DNA of 64,000 nucleotides, taken from the NCBI GenBank assembly GCA_016647705.1, contig CM028340.1, positions 15,267,001-15,331,000 of the forward strand, read 5' to 3'. Below are positions 60,096-64,000 of this stretch, piece after piece. This DNA comes from Eucommia ulmoides (taxonomy: Eukaryota; Streptophyta; Magnoliopsida; Garryales; Eucommiaceae). The notes beneath the pieces are model-generated. The model worked only from the letters and a program-made list of their open reading frames with translations, ran no database searches and had not been told where the DNA came from. The first letter of the stretch is position 1. Every line of letters starts with the position of its first letter. A program made the position numbers and the translations under genes.

Positions 60096-61600
60096 AAGTT
60101 ACTTATTCTAGTTTTTTAGAAAAAAATAAAAATAAAATTCTTTAGGAAAACTTTTTATCTTCTTATGAAGAAAATATTTTTAGGAAAAAATATATTTTTT
60201 GCTAGAGAAAATATTTTAAACATTTTTGGAGAAACCATTTGGTTTTTATTTTTATAGGAAAAAATATTTTTTTTAGAAAATATTTTTTTAGTTAAAATTA
60301 AAGAATCATTAAAGTAGAAAACTTTTTTAAAAAAATATTTTTGTTTTCAAAGATAAGGAAAAACATTTCTTTAAATGAAATTTTTTTGTTGCATGGAAAA
60401 GACTTTTAGAGTGAAAAATGATATTTTTTTAGAGTTTCTTTGTTTTGGAAGAAAACAAAAAGACATAGTTGTTTATTTATTTATTTTTAGCAAAGTAAAC
60501 AAAGTATAAAAAAATTCACATGTATTTTTGCCATAATAACCTTAACTAAAACTATTTGGGGGAAGGATTTTCCACAACCCTCATTTAAAGTTTCTCACAA
60601 GATTGGAAATCCTAAAAATAAGGTACAAATAATCCTCTCTTTATGGTTTTTAGTGTAGGGAAAACTTTTCTTTTATTTTTTACTTTTTGTTTTTAATGGA
60701 AAAACATAAAAGATAAATACGTATATATATATAACTATATATATATTGCTAGTCCTAACCATTGCTAAAAAATGTAAAACGTTTTTGGAGAGAACCGCCC
60801 TTATCCCACCATTTTTGTTTTATGAAATCACGAAAACTGAATTAAGGTGTATGGGGTCCTCCCTTATTTGACCTTTAGCTTGGGATAACTTGAATAAAAT
60901 TATATACATGTGATATTGCCTAGAAATGGTAACACAATGAATTTATGTTTCTATCATTTCTAGCCCCCATTCATTTGCTTTCTGAAGGTTCCTGCACAAA
61001 TTCTTAAGACCTGAGGGGTGGATTCTGACAAAGAAACTCTGGGGTGAGAGTAAGAATTTGATGAAAGGAAAACGTGCAAAACCGGATACAAGGTTGCATG
61101 ATCAACGAAATCAGGTGTATCACATAAGAATTGCCTAGAATTATGTAAAATATCATACTTGGGCTCATGACTTACTCAGGTATTTATACAATTTTTCTTC
61201 TGGAATGGAGAGAGAGGAGTGCCTAGTCACCAAATATGTTATGGTGCAATGATTGTTTAGTTATTTGTGTGTCCTCCATGCCAAGCGAATATTCTCTATC
61301 GATTTGGTGATGACTTACACTCTACCACCAAACGTTGTGCTTGATTTAGACCGCAGACCCATCTCTCAGACAAATCTTGGGCTTGTAGTTCCCTCGGGCT
61401 TTTAAAATACAACCCAGGCCCCTTTTCGTACGGTGATGGGCTTGTGCCCCGGAGATTTTAGATGCAACCTAGGCCCCTTTTTGTAGGTTCTATGGGCTTT
61501 TTCGCTGAGCGGCCCATGACTAAATCCACCACCATCAGTAGCCCCCTAGAATTTTAAGCCAGGTGGTCTTGTCTTGGGAGTCTTCTGGTGCAAGCTTTCT
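59561..61600 (+). repeat. Tat/Ogre-like leader remnant, second copy
   Basis: The stretch 60530-60600 matches 3045-3110 in the same orientation (TAACCTTAACTAAAACTAT, then CATTTAAAGTTTC). The rest is rich in AAAATATTTTT words. From about 60880 to 61560 the DNA becomes GC-richer, with ACCCAGGCCCCTTTT and CTAGGCCCCTTTTTGTAGG (61410-61490), a leader-like region before the coding-like block. It is probably the 5' part of a Gypsy element reaching to the right. Confidence 0.35.
60018..60092. repeat. (TA)n microsatellite, about 37 units
   Basis: A pure TA run inside the AT-rich leader-like block, one of the longest simple repeats in the window. Confidence 0.95.
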
Positions 61601-61722
61601 TATGGTGTATCTTTAACTTCGTATTGTCCCTATTTTTTCTTGGGGTATTTTTCGAGGACTTCCATTTTTCAGAAGTGAATTTTTGGGTTTCTTGGATTGA
61701 TTCCCCTTCCAAGAAAGATCAA

Positions 61723-63560
61723 ATGGCAAAACAAAAGAGAAGGGCTTTAGGCCCACCTATACCATCTACGCTTGCCGGAGATAGACGAACCAGTTGATGT
61801 GGAGGTGATGATACAACTAGTCCGCCGCCTCTGGTGGCTCTTCAGTCGCAGATACCTACCGCATGGGTAGTAAGGAACATCTACCTAACTTTGGACTCTA
61901 CCATTTGCGAAGATTATTACAGTGCCATGGACTTTGGTCGTTCAGTTCTCATGTCTCATGATATGCTTTGTGGAGAGCCGACCCACACATGGTGAACAGG
62001 TTCACTGTCTCTCATGTTGTACAACTTCTCCAAGAGGTAGATTTTTTATGCTTTCAACGTGATAAGGATATGGATTTGAGGAGGTAGGACAAGGATCGCG
62101 TAAAAGAAATAGAGGTTCAGGTGCACCTCATGCAAGAAGAGCTTCATAACTTATTCGCTTCAGGTGCTGGCGAGGCCTACATTTTCCATGAATGGGAGAA
62201 AGATTGCATCATGCTTCGGTTGCTCTAAGAAGAGTTGGATCAAATATGTCGCACCCTCCAACAGGCTCAAGGCGACCCTAATCAGCTAAGGGTAGGGCAT
62301 TTAGAAGTGGGGGTAGCCCATCTTGCCTAGGGTTCTCATGCTTTTCCTCGACTTGGTCCCTCGAGAGAGGGGTTGACTTGTAGCCATGGCCCAGTTGGTA
62401 GTGACATGGATAGAGATGGTCGACCTCTCTTGGCTCTTCAGAGTAGGTGAAAGAGGCATCATCCTTCCCTAAAATTAATTACTCAAACAAATAGGATAGT
62501 CTTTGGGAAGGGCACCTGACTTTTGGGAGTACTACGTCATTAGTGTAGGTCATAAGGGGTAGGTCATGTCCTTTAGGGCTGACGTGTCACCTAGGGAAGT
62601 CTCACAATGTTTCAAGAATATAATCGCAATGGCATGTATGATTTTCTGAGCATGCTAGTTGCAACGGTTCGTTTGCATGTGTTGTCATTTCATACCAACT
62701 GATGGGATGCGTGGGCAGGGATCTCACTCAGTGCATATCATTTTATAAATTACATAGGCGTGTTAGGTTAATTTCACCTATCATCTCGACACCTTCTACT
62801 TTTTCTTTTTCCTTTTTTTTTTTTTCTAAGAATGCCTAGAATCGGTTTACACGCTGTCGAGGAGACATGCCGCCTCTTCACCCTTCAAAGAGCCAGGTGG
62901 ATTAGGCTTACAATGCCATCCACCCTTTTGCTACCGCAACCGAGGAAGTTTCCCACATAAGCACTCTTTAGTCAACGATCACTGTTATGGATGACCAATT
63001 CCTCTACTTATTTATCTAGAAGTTGGAGCTGGAGCGAGAGTTGGCTATCGTTCGTATAGAGAGCTCTAAGGAGAATGTTTATTTCCGGGTGAAGATACGT
63101 GACCTGAGAAGACAAATGGATGAGGTGGACCAACATTTTCGCCTGCAATATATTCACTACAGGGCGAGGAAGGACACACCGAAAAGGGTGAAAGGAAAAT
63201 AACAAACCCAGACTTTGACGGCTTGGTGAGTCGTATTTCCAAGATTGAAGACACGATGAGACAAGCTTGTCTTACACTAGGTTGGTCTTATCTTCCTTCT
63301 AACAATGGTGTGGGACCTTCTCGGGGGGCTCGATCCTCCTCCTCTAGGGGGAGCTCTTTTGGGGCGAGCCTTAAGGACAAGAAAAAGGGAAAGAGGCCCC
63401 CGGTCGCTGAGTTCATAGAGAGAGAGAGAGATGGAGGAATAGAGGAGATAGATGAGGGAAGGGAGGCGCTATACTCCCACTTGTGTTGTCTTTTTTATTT
63501 ATTTATTTTTTATTTTTTATTTTTTTATGTACGCCATTTATCCTCACAGTAATGAAAAAC
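61723..63560 (+). pseudogene. Decayed coiled-coil coding block of unidentified retroelement
   Basis: Starting from an ATG near 61723 (MAKQKRRALGPPIPSTLAGD), several short + strand frames are charged and helical. One near 63020-63200 contains ELERELAIVRIESSKEN and VKIRDLRRQMDEVDQHF. A last one (63223-63552) has a basic, serine-rich tail (GARSSSSRGSSFGASLKDKK). The style recalls extra ORFs of Tat/Ogre-like elements, but I do not recognise a domain. It is broken several times. Confidence 0.35.
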
Positions 63561-63924
63561 TTTGCTTTTATCTTTTTCTTGCGGTCTTTTGTGATTTTCT
63601 ATTGCTCCACTGGTGATTAATTTTTGATAAAATTTTACCAATATTTTGATATGCTTTGCCCGTCTTTCATTACCTTGTGTACCCCTGACTCCTTTGCTCC
63701 CCCCAGCCCTTTATTTGCGTTAGAGTTATTTCGGCATGGATGAAGGGTTTAATCACACCTTGATTTGACAATTTTTTACTTGAGGCAATGCTTTTTTGGC
63801 ATGCCTTTTGTTTTTCTGGGGTCACCTATATAAATCATGTGCGGTAACCCTTGGTTATTTACCTCTTGGGACTAGGATTTTTCTTTCTTCGCGTAGAATT
63901 CTCAATATTTTCTTTACTATTTCC

Positions 63925-64000
63925 ATGGATGCTAACGTACCCCAGATTTTGTTTGAAATTAAAGAGGAAGTAGAGATTAGGAAGAAGATAAAACAAGTTT
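63925..64000 (+). other. Possible start of a reading frame running off the window
   Basis: An ATG at 63925 (TTCCATGGATG, a good plant start context) opens MDANVPQILFEIKEEVEIRK to the window edge without a stop. It follows the decayed block and could be the beginning of a gag or of a host gene. It is too short to judge. Confidence 0.3.

Noticed and set aside
1-64000. tRNA, rRNA, CRISPR, bacterial defence or operon structure
   Set aside because: No tRNA B-box-like GGTTCGANTCC in a cloverleaf context, no rRNA core words, no spaced direct repeats with unique spacers. The tandem arrays have no spacers and lie in plant transposons.

Overview
The window is nuclear DNA of a flowering plant, probably a eudicot. 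It is AT-rich, split by long poly-T and (TA)n tracts, and dominated by transposable elements: Ty3/Gypsy and Copia LTR remnants, hAT, Mutator-foldback and PIF/Harbinger elements, and a LINE tail. I see no tRNA, rRNA, organellar insertion, CRISPR array or prokaryotic operon.

One host gene is clear. It is a two-exon ankyrin-repeat/PGG membrane protein on the + strand (exon 1 32292-32891, exon 2 40408-41211, 467 codons) of the ACD6/BDA1-like plant family. Its single 7.5-kb intron is a nest of insertions: a ~2.5-kb minus-strand retroposon with a 17-bp target-site duplication, which itself carries a Harbinger MITE and a probable Copia solo LTR; a second Harbinger MITE; and a LINE RNase H tail.

Left part (1-14.6 kb): pieces of LTR elements; a 1385-bp foldback element with a 9-bp target duplication; a 68-bp minisatellite; a 1559-bp hAT-type element with an 8-bp target duplication; and an internally shortened Athila-like Gypsy element on the minus strand, whose LTR faces a second, inverted LTR fragment. 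Centre-left (14.6-31.3 kb): a probable Copia solo LTR, a badly decayed Tat-like Gypsy element on the + strand, a further Gypsy-type LTR, and a 1.3-kb direct duplication carrying a small MITE in each copy.

Right part (42.4-64 kb): an 11.75-kb minus-strand Tat-like Gypsy element with both LTRs (about 9% apart by hand count), a 3' array of 75-bp tandem repeats, antisense reading frames between integrase and 3' LTR, and a Harbinger MITE inserted in it. It is followed by a second Copia-type solo LTR with a perfect 5-bp duplication, then AT-rich DNA, and at the right edge a decayed retroelement that may continue beyond the window.

The most interesting recurring pattern is in the two Tat-like elements. 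Although in opposite orientations, they share one layout: pol, then a tandem array, then a small coiled-coil frame read from the strand opposite to pol. All LTR elements here look broken.
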